Shown: positions 40,867 through 50,827 of the stretch, one piece after another | How positions within the stretch are numbered: position 1 is the first letter of the stretch | Layout of the letters: each line of letters starts with the position of its first letter | Source of the DNA: Bacteroidia bacterium | GTDB lineage: Bacteria > Bacteroidota > Bacteroidia > NS11-12g > UBA955 | Direction of reading: 5' to 3' | Assembly (NCBI GenBank): GCA_023653095.1 | Contig: JAMNXP010000005.1 | Location: 58,048-122,047 of the forward strand | Length of the DNA stretch: 64,000 nt | The notes under the pieces: model-generated | Databases searched by the model: none | What the model saw: the letters and a program-made list of their open reading frames with translations, nothing else | Told to the model about the DNA's origin: nothing | Program-made: the position numbers and the translations under genes

Positions 40867-41808
40867 TATGCGCTCTGCGAGATTCACAATGTCTTCTGAA
40901 CGGGCGAGTTGCGATAACCAATGGGCGGGAATGGAGCTGAGGGGGTAAAAAAGTCCTGCAATTCCCCCGGTAACACATCCCACGGTATCGGTATCATCGC
41001 CGAGGTTCACCGCCTTGAGAACGGCATCCGAAAAGTTGGAGGTGTTCAGGAAGCACCACATGCTGGCTTCGAGAGTGTCAATCACAAATCCGGTGCTTTT
41101 TATTTCGGGGGACGCTAAACTGTCGAAATCTGCTGAAAGTAGCCGCTCGAAATAGGGCATGGTGCCTTCATCAGGGGATATGGTAGAGAGGAAATTCGTG
41201 AAGTTCAGGATGTGATTTTGGAATGCCTCTTCCTTGGTTTTGGCTTGGATGAGTTCGCGGGCGAATTCGGTGTAATAAAAGCAACTGATATAGGATAAGG
41301 CATGCGCATGAGTGATTTTGGACACTTCCGTGGTGATGCGAAAGCGCTCGTGGATGGGCAGATTGGCGGTGTAAAATGCTAAGGGCAAAGTACGCATGAG
41401 GGAACCATTTCCGTTGCTGTTGATGGTGTATTTGCCGCTAAATTTTGGTGAATGGCCATCGGCGAGTTTTTCCATGACTTCTTGGGTTGTAAGTCCAATA
41501 TCGAAAATGCTACCTCGTGCCGTCCAGAATCGCTCCTTGTACCATTTAAGAAAATAATGAGCTGTACGATCTAATTCATATCCTTCAATCAAACTTTCGG
41601 CAAGGCAAAACGCCATCGATGCATCGTCGGAAAAGGTACCTGGCACCTGCGAATGCGTTCCAAATCCCATAAAATCTGTCACCGGATGTTCAATCAGGTA
41701 TTCTCTTGGCTTAAACTCCACCGGAACCCCCATCGCATCACCAATGGCTAGGCCTAGGAAGGCAGATTTAATGGTGTTGGTGGCAATGATAATAGGAGCG
41801 TGAGGCAT
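40846..41808 (-). CDS. ADP-ribosylglycohydrolase family protein
   Basis: AFLGLAIGDAMGVPVEF, TFSDDASMAFCLAESLIEG, NLGDDTDTVGCVTGGIAGL. Confidence 0.92.
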   Translation of the reverse strand: MPHAPIIIATNTIKSAFLGLAIGDAMGVPVEFKPREYLIEHPVTDFMGFGTHSQVPGTFSDDASMAFCLAESLIEGYELDRTAHYFLKWYKERFWTARGSIFDIGLTTQEVMEKLADGHSPKFSGKYTINSNGNGSLMRTLPLAFYTANLPIHERFRITTEVSKITHAHALSYISCFYYTEFARELIQAKTKEEAFQNHILNFTNFLSTISPDEGTMPYFERLLSADFDSLASPEIKSTGFVIDTLEASMWCFLNTSNFSDAVLKAVNLGDDTDTVGCVTGGIAGLFYPLSSIPAHWLSQLARSEDIVNLAERIEFRVES

Positions 41809-41876
41809 TTATTGGTTTTTTTGAAACTAATTTGGAGTAGTCTTGCGACTTGAAAAACGACTTGTTTATTTTGGAA

Positions 41877-42365
41877 TTAGAATTTGGAAAAATCTACAGT
41901 GCCTTCCATGTAACCTTTGTAAATAATTAAATCTAAATTCTCAGTGATCATTTTTAGCACAAATACAACTCCTTGGGGTTTATATATTTTAATTACTTGT
42001 ACTTTAGCCGTGCCTTTTTTGCCATCATAAGTGTTAATATACCTCCAATTAAAGTAAAAAACATCTGCCTCATAAGTTTCATATGTTTCTCTGTTTGTGT
42101 GACTTTTGATTGAATACATAGGGCCATAACTCTGAGATCTTGATTTTGGCCAAATATTTGCCATGTAAATTGAGCCCTTTCTGTCGCTTTTGTAAAATGC
42201 TGTATAGGCATTATTCTCAATTAGAGTGGGTGTAATATCTATTCCATTTTTAGTTGCATCAGTAATAATAAATTTCGCAATAATTTCTTGGCCTTTACCT
42301 TGGCCAAGCGAATTGTTAATTGAAGTAATTTGAAGAATTAATAATATTACATTACGAAAATTCAT
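41877..42365 (-). CDS. Hypothetical exported protein
   Basis: Hydrophobic N-terminus; last gene of the minus-strand cluster. Confidence 0.55.
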   Translation of the reverse strand: MNFRNVILLILQITSINNSLGQGKGQEIIAKFIITDATKNGIDITPTLIENNAYTAFYKSDRKGSIYMANIWPKSRSQSYGPMYSIKSHTNRETYETYEADVFYFNWRYINTYDGKKGTAKVQVIKIYKPQGVVFVLKMITENLDLIIYKGYMEGTVDFSKF

Positions 42366-42419
42366 TTATTTACGCATTTTTAAGCTGTGAAAATATACTA
42401 TTGAGCTATTTATGTAATT

Positions 42420-42932
42420 TTAAAAATAGGATTTTACTAACCAACCAGCTACATAACCGTATTTAGTCTCAAGCTGATAATTGTAATTGTTAAAATGGCT
42501 GTAACTTACATAATACTAATCCCCAGATCGCTCAATAATAGTTAAACCTTCAAATGAAGAAACAGAATTTAAGATTGAGTAATTGGTTCCTGGACCCGAC
42601 CTTACGTTGATGGTAGATTTTGCATATACAAGTTGACCTCTACTATAAGATTGAATATATCGATAGTTTGATCTATTTCGAGTGCTAGGATAACTGTAAT
42701 TATAGTTATAAGAATTTCTTTCGGTTTTTGAGTATGTCTGATTTTCATAGCCCCATCTTACCCCGCAGTGTGGGCAATACATGCCAATTGTGGAATTTGA
42801 TGAAACACTGCCGCGGCATGACCCGCAGGACTTACTAGTTGTTGTGTAGGTGCTTTGGCTAAATGCTTTTTGGGATGCGGAGAAAAACAATGCGACAAAA
42901 AGCAGTAGAAATATATTTTTTAAATATATCAT
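42420..42932 (-). pseudogene. Exported zinc-ribbon + SH3 protein interrupted by in-frame TAG (ORF called 42516..42932)
   Basis: CGSCRGS...CPHCGVRWG; SH3 NVRSGPGTNYSILNSVSSFEGLTIIERSGD*YYVSYSHFNNYNYQLETKYGYVAGWLVKSYF read in one frame. Confidence 0.75.
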
Positions 42933-42938
42933 TTTTAA

Positions 42939-43724
42939 TTATTTATTGAATTCGGCTTCCGAAATTACATCCGTATCTAAATGATTGCCAATGCTATTAA
43001 TAACACTGAGTGAAAGTGAGTAGGAGGGAAAAGAAGTGACCTTGTTCTCTTTGCCATATTCATATTCAGTTGAATATTTTTTTCTAAAATCTAGTTCTTG
43101 TTCACCAATTTCATATTGGGCATTTTTCATGAATTTAACATGGCAATTGCCGTAATATATCTTTTTGCGATAATCATTGCCGTAGGCGATTTTTAAATAA
43201 TAAATACCTTCAGGTATGTTTTGCATGTTGTATGAGTCTCCAGATCTTATATACGCAATTCGTATACAGACATCTGATTGATTATAGAGCTTTACGATAC
43301 AGTCTGTATTGCCATGAACATTGATTTCCAGTTTGTTTTTCATGGAATAATCGTACAATGGTGAAATGTTAGAACAATCTGGCATACTTCCTGTATAACT
43401 GGTTGTTTTATTCCATCCCTCAGCTGGACGCAAATCAAGGAATTGCCCAATTATCCAGCCATCGGATCTGAAATTTCCATTGTTATCTTCAAAGTCTACA
43501 GGATACCAATTTCTATTCTTTTCATCTTTTTCGGCTTGGCCAGTAATTTCAACTTTAGTGCCTTTTTTTAAACTACAAATGGACTCATTAGAAACACTTG
43601 GACCATACCTAACATTAACAGTGGGACTATTGACATAAGCAGTTGTTGGTGCTTGCGAAAATGCGGTATTGGCAATAATGAATAGTGCCAATTTTACGAT
43701 AATTAGGGTTGTTTTTGATGACAT
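42939..43724 (-). CDS. Exported SH3-domain protein with C-terminal beta-rich domain
   Basis: Signal peptide; SPTVNVRYGPSVSNESICSLKKGTKVEITGQ...WYPVDF. Confidence 0.75.
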   Translation of the reverse strand: MSSKTTLIIVKLALFIIANTAFSQAPTTAYVNSPTVNVRYGPSVSNESICSLKKGTKVEITGQAEKDEKNRNWYPVDFEDNNGNFRSDGWIIGQFLDLRPAEGWNKTTSYTGSMPDCSNISPLYDYSMKNKLEINVHGNTDCIVKLYNQSDVCIRIAYIRSGDSYNMQNIPEGIYYLKIAYGNDYRKKIYYGNCHVKFMKNAQYEIGEQELDFRKKYSTEYEYGKENKVTSFPSYSLSLSVINSIGNHLDTDVISEAEFNK

Positions 43725-43736
43725 AATTTCAACTAT

Positions 43737-44225
43737 TTAAAATATCCTGAACTCAGGAATAGAATGTGAATTGAAGAAATCACTCTGAATTGTACTTAAA
43801 TAAGTTGGGCTGATAATGTCGTCTTCTAGATATTCTTCAAAATCAGGATGAACATTCATAATCAAGTCATTGCTTATTTTCAACTTGCTCTTGATTACTT
43901 TGAAAAACTTTATTTCACTGTATTCAATTTTATCATCTGCCTTGATGGTATCAATAGCAGTTTCGATGATTTTAAGTTCCTCTGCTTCAGAGAGGTCAGC
44001 ATTGGTTAAGTCTTGGAAATACATCTTCAAAAATCCATGACCTTCGTTATTGATCGAAACAACCATTGTTGTTAATTCTTCATTTAGATTGATGTCGCCA
44101 AAAATTTGCTTTTCGGAGTGCATTTTTCTGATCATTTCAATTTCTTTATTGTCAATTTCACCGTCACACGCCATGCAGGAAAATGCAGTTTTTAGTAGTA
44201 ATTGATTAAAACTTTCTTGTTCCAT
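43737..44225 (-). CDS. TerB-like protein
   Basis: FNQLLLKTAFSCMACDGEIDNKEIEMIRKM and second KADDKIEYSEIKFFKVI helix-acidic-loop pattern. Confidence 0.6.
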   Translation of the reverse strand: MEQESFNQLLLKTAFSCMACDGEIDNKEIEMIRKMHSEKQIFGDINLNEELTTMVVSINNEGHGFLKMYFQDLTNADLSEAEELKIIETAIDTIKADDKIEYSEIKFFKVIKSKLKISNDLIMNVHPDFEEYLEDDIISPTYLSTIQSDFFNSHSIPEFRIF

Positions 44226-44237
44226 AATTTTAATATT

Positions 44238-46004
44238 TTAAAATCCGATTTTATTAGGTTTGTTGGTATTGTCGTTGTTTCCGTCAAAATGAGATTGTAT
44301 ATCGGTATACCGTTTTAACTCGCTTCTTGAAAGTGAGGGTTTTTTCATTTCAATAGATTTATGAATCATTTCTGATGTAATTCTTGACTTTGCTTTTAAG
44401 GCCATTCTAGAAGCTTCATCGCACAAGAACTTGATATCGCTTGAAACATAATATTCAGTTGCATGTGCAAAGGATTGATAATTCATTCCAATTTCAATTG
44501 GTCGATCTTTTAGGTATAATTTGAACATCAATTCGCGAGCTTCCAAATCCGGAGGTGGGAGATAAATGTGTTTGTCTAATCTCCCTGCTCTTAAAATCGC
44601 TGGATCAATTGCGTTAGGTCTATTTGTTGCGCCAATTACGAAAACACCTTCGGCTCCAATGTTATTCATTTGGGCTAAAAACTCGTTCACAGCGCTTGTA
44701 TTCATGTGGTTAACTCCAGAATCATCCCGGTTTGGCACCAGTGCGTCTAATTCATCAATGAAAACGATACTTGGGGCATTTTTTCGGGCTTGATCAAAAA
44801 GATTTTTGATGTTTTCTTGGGACGCATTTACCCATTTACTTTGGATGTCTGAAGGTTTAATTTGGAAAAAGTCAAATCCAATTTCTTCAGCCAACTTTTC
44901 AGCAAAAAAGGTTTTACCACAACCTGGAGGGCCATAAAGTAACATGCCATTTGGGATTGTAAGACCGTACTCTCTGTATCTGTCTTTTTCGGTCAATGCG
45001 TCAATTACATCGAGTTTTAGAGTGTCCTTCAAATCTTGCATTCCAGCAATTGATTTAAATCCATCTCCCTTTTTTGTAATATTATTGGGAGTTTTTGTAT
45101 TTGTATCCTCAGAAATAATAGAATTTTCAAATTGAAACTCCCCGTTTAATGCCTTTATGAATTCATTGGTGCTTTGAAATCGACTTTCTGGTTGAAGGTG
45201 TAATGCTTTAGAAATTATTTCTATGGTTTCTGGGCTGATTTTATTATTGCTTTGTAATACTTTAAGGGGTTTTCTGCGTTCAGATAAAATTTGGTCTTCA
45301 ATTAATAGCGCGTCTGATTTATAATTTGATATCTCAAAAAACCAGGGAGTAATTCCAAACAATAAATGATAATAAAGTGCTCCCACAGAGAAAATATCAC
45401 CTTGAATTGAAAATACTAGATTGAATTTTTCACCAGCGGTATAAAAAGGATTTAATCCTATTTTATTGAAGTCTTTATTTGGTTGGCTTTGAAAACGGGC
45501 ATAACCAAAATCTATGATTTTTGGAACTGGAATTTTATTGGAAAGGTCCAACATGACATTCAAATTTGTAATGTCATTATGAATGATTGGATCGGCCTGA
45601 TTATGAAGGTAATTTAAACCATTGAGTACGCCAGATATGATGTCTTTTGCTTCATATGGATTTAAATTTTGTTCTCTTTTCATTTTATCTGAAAGAGTTT
45701 CACCACTAATGAAATCTAAAATTGCAAAGGCAAATTTTTGATTGTCAATTACCACATCTCCACTGTCGTGAAATTTAACAATGTTCGGATGATTTAATTT
45801 CTTTAGGATTTCAATTTCCACAATTTCTGCATTTGCATTAAATTGAGTTCTATGTAGTCTAGAGTAAAAAAACAGTTTTAGCAGTTTGATGTTATTGTTG
45901 CTATCTTTAACTCGATATGTTTCTGCGTAGCTTCCTCTTTTTAAGAAGAAGACAACGGTATATTTACCATTAATTGTCTGGCCTTGGGATAAAACGGAAT
46001 TCAC
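44238..46004 (-). CDS. Protein kinase-AAA+ ATPase (CDC48/Vps4-like) fusion
   Basis: Kinase: PIIHNDITNLNVMLDLS...KIIDFGYAR; AAA+: GMLLYGPPGCGKTFFAEKLAEEIG, PSIVFIDELDALVPNR, GATNRPNAIDPAILRAGRLD; GTG start. Confidence 0.88.
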   Translation of the reverse strand: MNSVLSQGQTINGKYTVVFFLKRGSYAETYRVKDSNNNIKLLKLFFYSRLHRTQFNANAEIVEIEILKKLNHPNIVKFHDSGDVVIDNQKFAFAILDFISGETLSDKMKREQNLNPYEAKDIISGVLNGLNYLHNQADPIIHNDITNLNVMLDLSNKIPVPKIIDFGYARFQSQPNKDFNKIGLNPFYTAGEKFNLVFSIQGDIFSVGALYYHLLFGITPWFFEISNYKSDALLIEDQILSERRKPLKVLQSNNKISPETIEIISKALHLQPESRFQSTNEFIKALNGEFQFENSIISEDTNTKTPNNITKKGDGFKSIAGMQDLKDTLKLDVIDALTEKDRYREYGLTIPNGMLLYGPPGCGKTFFAEKLAEEIGFDFFQIKPSDIQSKWVNASQENIKNLFDQARKNAPSIVFIDELDALVPNRDDSGVNHMNTSAVNEFLAQMNNIGAEGVFVIGATNRPNAIDPAILRAGRLDKHIYLPPPDLEARELMFKLYLKDRPIEIGMNYQSFAHATEYYVSSDIKFLCDEASRMALKAKSRITSEMIHKSIEMKKPSLSRSELKRYTDIQSHFDGNNDNTNKPNKIGF

Positions 46005-46018
46005 GATATTTTTTAATA

Positions 46019-47539
46019 TTAATGGTTAACGGTATTTTGGGCTACAATTAATTCAATTTCTTTTAGGGTATTGTGAAGATTTATTTGATTATTATTGGTG
46101 CTTATTTCATCATACAGTAGCTGAAAAAAAGTAGAGGTTATTATGTTTTCTTGTGCGAGTTGAAATATTAATTCTTCTATTTGAAATTGCTCTAAAGTTT
46201 GATTGTTCCGAATTGAATCTGAAATGCCAAGACTTTCTATAACAACGGATAATTTCTGCGGATCAATAATATGGCAACAAGTATTTTCAGCTTTTGTTGT
46301 AATCTGTCTACTTTCGTCTATATCTTCAATAGTCTTATTGTTAAGCCAGTTATAAAAGGATGTTCTATTTGTGTTTTGTTGCAATTGATGATTTAAATTT
46401 TCTGTTTCTGAAGTCCAATGTATTTTTGATGCATAAACAGCAGCACCTTCTGCAACTGCGGTGATTGGATCTAAGCTTGTATCAGGGGTGCAAATTTGTT
46501 TAGAGAGCATTTTTCTCAAAATAGGTGATATTGTAGGGCCACCTACAAGAATTAGGGATGATATAGACTTCTCATCCAGTCCATTTCGCTTTAATAGTGT
46601 TAACGAGATATCAATCGCTCTTTGAATTAAGGGCGCAATGACTAATTCTAAATCTTCACGATTAACAGAAATTTCCAATTCGAATTCACTGCCGTTGTCA
46701 TCTTCCCAGGGTATGTTACCTAAATTGGAGAGTATGGTAGTTGCTTCATTGAATGAAAGTTGTTCTTGAATTTCCTGAGCATAAAATTTCATTTCGTTCC
46801 GGATTTTTTTATTTTTTTCCGGATCCTCAAGCAGTTCGTCAACGGCATATTTCCGCTTCAAGTATGGAATTATGATATTATCTATTATTGCTTCAACAAG
46901 GGATTTATTTCCTAAATATTGATTACCCTCTGTATCTATAACTTTAATGCCTTCGTTATTTGTACTCAATAGAGTAGCGTCGAAAGTTCCCTCACAAAAA
47001 TGAAAAATCAGGTCAATTCCCACTTTTTCTTCTGACTTTGAATAATATAGATGACCTACTGCTTCGGCTTCTGAAATTATCTCACAATCATCAAAACCAG
47101 CCAATTTTGCGGCTTCTCGAGTATGTTCTATTTGGCTTTTTCCAAATTTGAATGGAACTGTAATCACTGCTGCAATTATAGTTTCATCTTTTTCGAATGA
47201 TTTAAGGGTCTTCAAGACCTCTGCCGATAATTCAATTGAGTTGAAAGATCGATTGGCATTTGAACTACAATATTTAAGATCAGACCCCATGGTTCGTGTG
47301 AATTCTATGAATGAATTGTCATTTTCAGTATTCCAATCTTTCATCGCACTCAATTTTTCTAGCTTATGAGCAGAGAAAGCCCCATCGCCGACATGCATTG
47401 CACCTTTTCGATTTATAAAAACCACCGTTGGCGTAAATGGTCTCAATGTGTTACTCCTTATTATCTGGGTAATACCGTTTTGAAATTTCACAATACTGGA
47501 ATTATATATTCCTAGATGAATTCCATAACTTGAGACCAT
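46019..47539 (-). CDS. Hsp70-like protein with degenerate nucleotide-binding motifs
   Basis: Aligns through NBD with the 48246..50804 product but GIHLGIYNSS replaces GIDLGTTNSA and FHFCEGTFD replaces FDFGGGTFD; no SBD-like tail. Confidence 0.85.
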   Translation of the reverse strand: MVSSYGIHLGIYNSSIVKFQNGITQIIRSNTLRPFTPTVVFINRKGAMHVGDGAFSAHKLEKLSAMKDWNTENDNSFIEFTRTMGSDLKYCSSNANRSFNSIELSAEVLKTLKSFEKDETIIAAVITVPFKFGKSQIEHTREAAKLAGFDDCEIISEAEAVGHLYYSKSEEKVGIDLIFHFCEGTFDATLLSTNNEGIKVIDTEGNQYLGNKSLVEAIIDNIIIPYLKRKYAVDELLEDPEKNKKIRNEMKFYAQEIQEQLSFNEATTILSNLGNIPWEDDNGSEFELEISVNREDLELVIAPLIQRAIDISLTLLKRNGLDEKSISSLILVGGPTISPILRKMLSKQICTPDTSLDPITAVAEGAAVYASKIHWTSETENLNHQLQQNTNRTSFYNWLNNKTIEDIDESRQITTKAENTCCHIIDPQKLSVVIESLGISDSIRNNQTLEQFQIEELIFQLAQENIITSTFFQLLYDEISTNNNQINLHNTLKEIELIVAQNTVNH

Positions 47540-47583
47540 TTTATATTGTATTTAATGTAGACTGTTCTTTGCAAAATTTTTAT

Positions 47584-48234
47584 TTACAATGCTTCATCTG
47601 GGTCACTTGGTAAGGTCTGGAAATTGCCGTTTGTTTGCAACTTTAGCTCGTAAGTTAGAGTTGAGTTTTGCAGTAATTGGGGTTCATCTTTACCAAATGC
47701 TTCATCAGTGATAAAGCCACCCTTGAGCTTGCCACCCTTCATTTCTTTGTTCGGATTCCACCCTTTGCCATAATAGAAAAACGCTTGGTAAGTTCCATCA
47801 GGAAAAGAAAAGGTATATTGGTCGCCTGAACTAATGTAGGCATGTCTGAATACCCTGCCATTTTTCTTGATTGTTACAACTACATCCGAATTGCTTGTTT
47901 GTACCTTGATTTGAGAACAACCATATGAATTACAACTACTGTTCCCTCCATAATACTTGGCGTATGGTGTTCTTCCTGTTGGTAGGGTATTGTTGATGTA
48001 TTTTTCATATTCAAGCTGCTCAATCCTCTTTCGCTCTGCCTCCGCTTCTTGTTCAATACGGAGACGTTCCATTTCTTGAGCTTGTCTTTCTTGTTCTACT
48101 ATATCCAGCTGTTCAAGCCTAGTCGCTTCTTGTTCCTCTTCGTATAATCTAAGTTTTCTTTGAGCATCGCTTTCACATGATGTTAAAAACCCTACATTTA
48201 ATAATAGTAAAAGTGAGATTGTGTATCTTTTCAT
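47584..48234 (-). CDS. Coiled-coil lipoprotein with beta-rich C-terminal domain
   Basis: Lipobox GFLTSC; EEEQEATRLEQLDIVEQERQAQEMERLRIEQEAEAERKRIEQ coil. Confidence 0.7.
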   Translation of the reverse strand: MKRYTISLLLLLNVGFLTSCESDAQRKLRLYEEEQEATRLEQLDIVEQERQAQEMERLRIEQEAEAERKRIEQLEYEKYINNTLPTGRTPYAKYYGGNSSCNSYGCSQIKVQTSNSDVVVTIKKNGRVFRHAYISSGDQYTFSFPDGTYQAFFYYGKGWNPNKEMKGGKLKGGFITDEAFGKDEPQLLQNSTLTYELKLQTNGNFQTLPSDPDEAL

Positions 48235-48245
48235 AACTTTAATTA

Positions 48246-50804
48246 TTAACCTCTTAGAACTCCTATTGGAGGACCGCCAGGCCCTCCGTCTTTGGGGCCA
48301 TTTTCTCCATAGCCAGCATTATCAAAAATATCGTTGACAATCGGTTGAAGGTTATCAATTGTGGGTGAGTCATAAATGATATTTTTACCTTGGTCAACAG
48401 TTATTCTTGCTGATCTCCTGTCTTTCCAGTTGATCTCATTGAAATCTCTATCATGCCACAAAATAAACGCCATTAAATGTTCAATTCTCTCTAATTCAAA
48501 TGCAACAGAATTTATCATTTTGATTAGTTCTGGAGTATTCTTCTTATCCTGATCCTTGATTGCTTGTTCCACATTTGCTCTTATTTCATTGACCTTATGA
48601 GCAGTGTGTTCATTTCCTTTTTTCTTGTTAACATCTTCTAATTTATGAAATGCTGCCTTGAGCTCTTTTTCTAACTTAGGCCATTCGCTTTCTTCTTCAA
48701 TGCTATCTACAGATTTTAAAACTTTCCGCAAATTTTCCAAAGTCTGTTGTTGGTTATCTGGGGATATTTTGTCTCTTTCAAATTGGATTTTAATATTTTC
48801 TAATTCTACTTCTATCTTTTTAAATTCATCTTCATCTCCAATTGTTCCTTTGGATTTCAATTGTTTAATTGAATCTAATCCTTTGTCGATTTCCGATGTA
48901 AGTAAAGTAGCCATATCAGTCCCGGTTTTATCTGTATTTGTCTCGCATATGAAATAATGAGTATGGTCTAAATAGGGGAAAATGGCTTTGCCGTGGATCA
49001 CCTGATTTATATCAACTTTTAATTCTACATCAACATCACTATTTGCCGGCAATAGAGCAGGAAGATCATTTCCTGTAATATAAATTGTATTCACGTGATG
49101 ATTGTAAATAGCTCTGGACCTGTCAACATTATGTTCTCCTTGATATATGGCAATTTTCAAATAGTCAGAGGCCATTCCAGGGCGAATTTGTGAAGGTGTT
49201 TTCAAATTAGGCTTAACGCCAACAGCAGGCAACTGTTTTGATTTAGTAAGTCCTTCAACTACACGGAATTCTAGTTTTCCAGTATTTATGTCTTGAATCT
49301 CAATTCCGATATTGTATGGTAAGACAGCATTTCCTCCCTTACTACCTTGTATAATATTGAAGCTCGATGGTTCACATTCTAATTTGTTACCTGTGTCGTC
49401 AAATAGGGTGATTTCAAAATTATTTAATTTGCCAGAAATTAGCTGTACAGAAATGATTTCTCCCAATTCGTTTATGGAAACACTGCCACTGGACCAGCCA
49501 CCATCTTGACGACTAATATGAACAAATAATTTATCTGGTATTTTATTTTCGGTTTTTTCTTTCAGTATTTTAACGACAACATGCTCTTCCAATTCAACCG
49601 TTGCTGATTCATGGTTAATTTCCAATTGTATTTTTGTTGGGTTAAATACCGTGGTTTCTTGGTTCCGCTTAATGGTGGAGGCATAAATTGCGGCACCTTT
49701 TGCTACAGCAGTCATTGGATCAACGCTTGTATCTGGAGTGCAAATTTGTTGAGAAAGCATTTTTCTCAATATTGGTGACATCGTAGGGCCACCTACAAGA
49801 ATTAGAGAGGATAATGATTTACCATCCAAGCCATTTCGCTTTAATAGGGTTAACGAGATATCAATCGCTCTCTGGAATAAAGGCGCAATGGCAACTTCTA
49901 ATTCTTCACGGTTAACAGTTATTTCTAATTCGAATTCATTGCCGTTGTCATCCTCCCCTGGAATGTCGCCTAAATTGGTGAGTATGATAGTTACTTCGCT
50001 GAAAGAAAGTTGTTTTTTAATTTCCTCAGCATAGAACTTCATTGCGTTCCGAATGATTTTATTTTTGTTTGAATCTTTCAGGAGTTCATCAATGTCAAAA
50101 TTTTCCTGAAGATATGGAATTATAATACTGTCAACAATCGCTTCGTCAAGGTTTTTACCTCCTAGATAATTGTCTCCTTCCGTATCTATAACTTGTCTGA
50201 TTCCATCGGTTACTCTGAGTAGGGCAGAATCAAAAGTTCCCCCTCCAAAGTCAAAGACGAGCCAATAACCATCTTTTTTATCTCCATTGAAACCATAAAC
50301 CCATGCCGCTGCTTCTGGTTCTGTGATAATCTCTACTTGGTCAAAGCCAGCTAATTTACCCGCTTGTCGGGTATGCTCAATTTGATTGCTTTTGAATGCA
50401 GCAGGAACAGTAATAACAGCTGTGTTTATAGTTTCATCTTTCTCAAATGATTTAAGGGTCTTCAAGACCTCTGCCGATAACTCAATTGAGTTGAAAGATC
50501 GATTGGCATTTGAACTTTTATACTGAGCATCAGACCCCATGGTACGTTTGAATTCTATGTAAGAATTGTCATTTTCAGCATTCCAATCCTTCATCGCATT
50601 CAATTTTTCTGCCTTAAGTGCATTAAAAGCAGCGTCACCAACTTGCATTGCACCTTTTCTATTTACATACACACAAGAAGGCATTGTGTCTTTTAGTGTA
50701 TTGCTTCTTACACTTTCTGAGGTTCCGTTGTTGATTTTGGAAATGGCAGAATTGGTGGTGCCTAAGTCTATGCCAAAGTCAACGGTTGTTCTACTTTTTG
50801 TCAT
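48246..50804 (-). CDS. Hsp70 (DnaK-like) chaperone with atypical long C-terminus
   Basis: DFGIDLGTTNSAISK, AVITVPAAFKSNQIEHTRQAGKLAGF, EPEAAAWVYGF, VFDFGGGTFD, LILVGGPTMSPILRKML. Confidence 0.92.
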   Translation of the reverse strand: MTKSRTTVDFGIDLGTTNSAISKINNGTSESVRSNTLKDTMPSCVYVNRKGAMQVGDAAFNALKAEKLNAMKDWNAENDNSYIEFKRTMGSDAQYKSSNANRSFNSIELSAEVLKTLKSFEKDETINTAVITVPAAFKSNQIEHTRQAGKLAGFDQVEIITEPEAAAWVYGFNGDKKDGYWLVFDFGGGTFDSALLRVTDGIRQVIDTEGDNYLGGKNLDEAIVDSIIIPYLQENFDIDELLKDSNKNKIIRNAMKFYAEEIKKQLSFSEVTIILTNLGDIPGEDDNGNEFELEITVNREELEVAIAPLFQRAIDISLTLLKRNGLDGKSLSSLILVGGPTMSPILRKMLSQQICTPDTSVDPMTAVAKGAAIYASTIKRNQETTVFNPTKIQLEINHESATVELEEHVVVKILKEKTENKIPDKLFVHISRQDGGWSSGSVSINELGEIISVQLISGKLNNFEITLFDDTGNKLECEPSSFNIIQGSKGGNAVLPYNIGIEIQDINTGKLEFRVVEGLTKSKQLPAVGVKPNLKTPSQIRPGMASDYLKIAIYQGEHNVDRSRAIYNHHVNTIYITGNDLPALLPANSDVDVELKVDINQVIHGKAIFPYLDHTHYFICETNTDKTGTDMATLLTSEIDKGLDSIKQLKSKGTIGDEDEFKKIEVELENIKIQFERDKISPDNQQQTLENLRKVLKSVDSIEEESEWPKLEKELKAAFHKLEDVNKKKGNEHTAHKVNEIRANVEQAIKDQDKKNTPELIKMINSVAFELERIEHLMAFILWHDRDFNEINWKDRRSARITVDQGKNIIYDSPTIDNLQPIVNDIFDNAGYGENGPKDGGPGGPPIGVLRG

Positions 50805-50827
50805 TCGTTAATGTTTTTATTGTTAAA

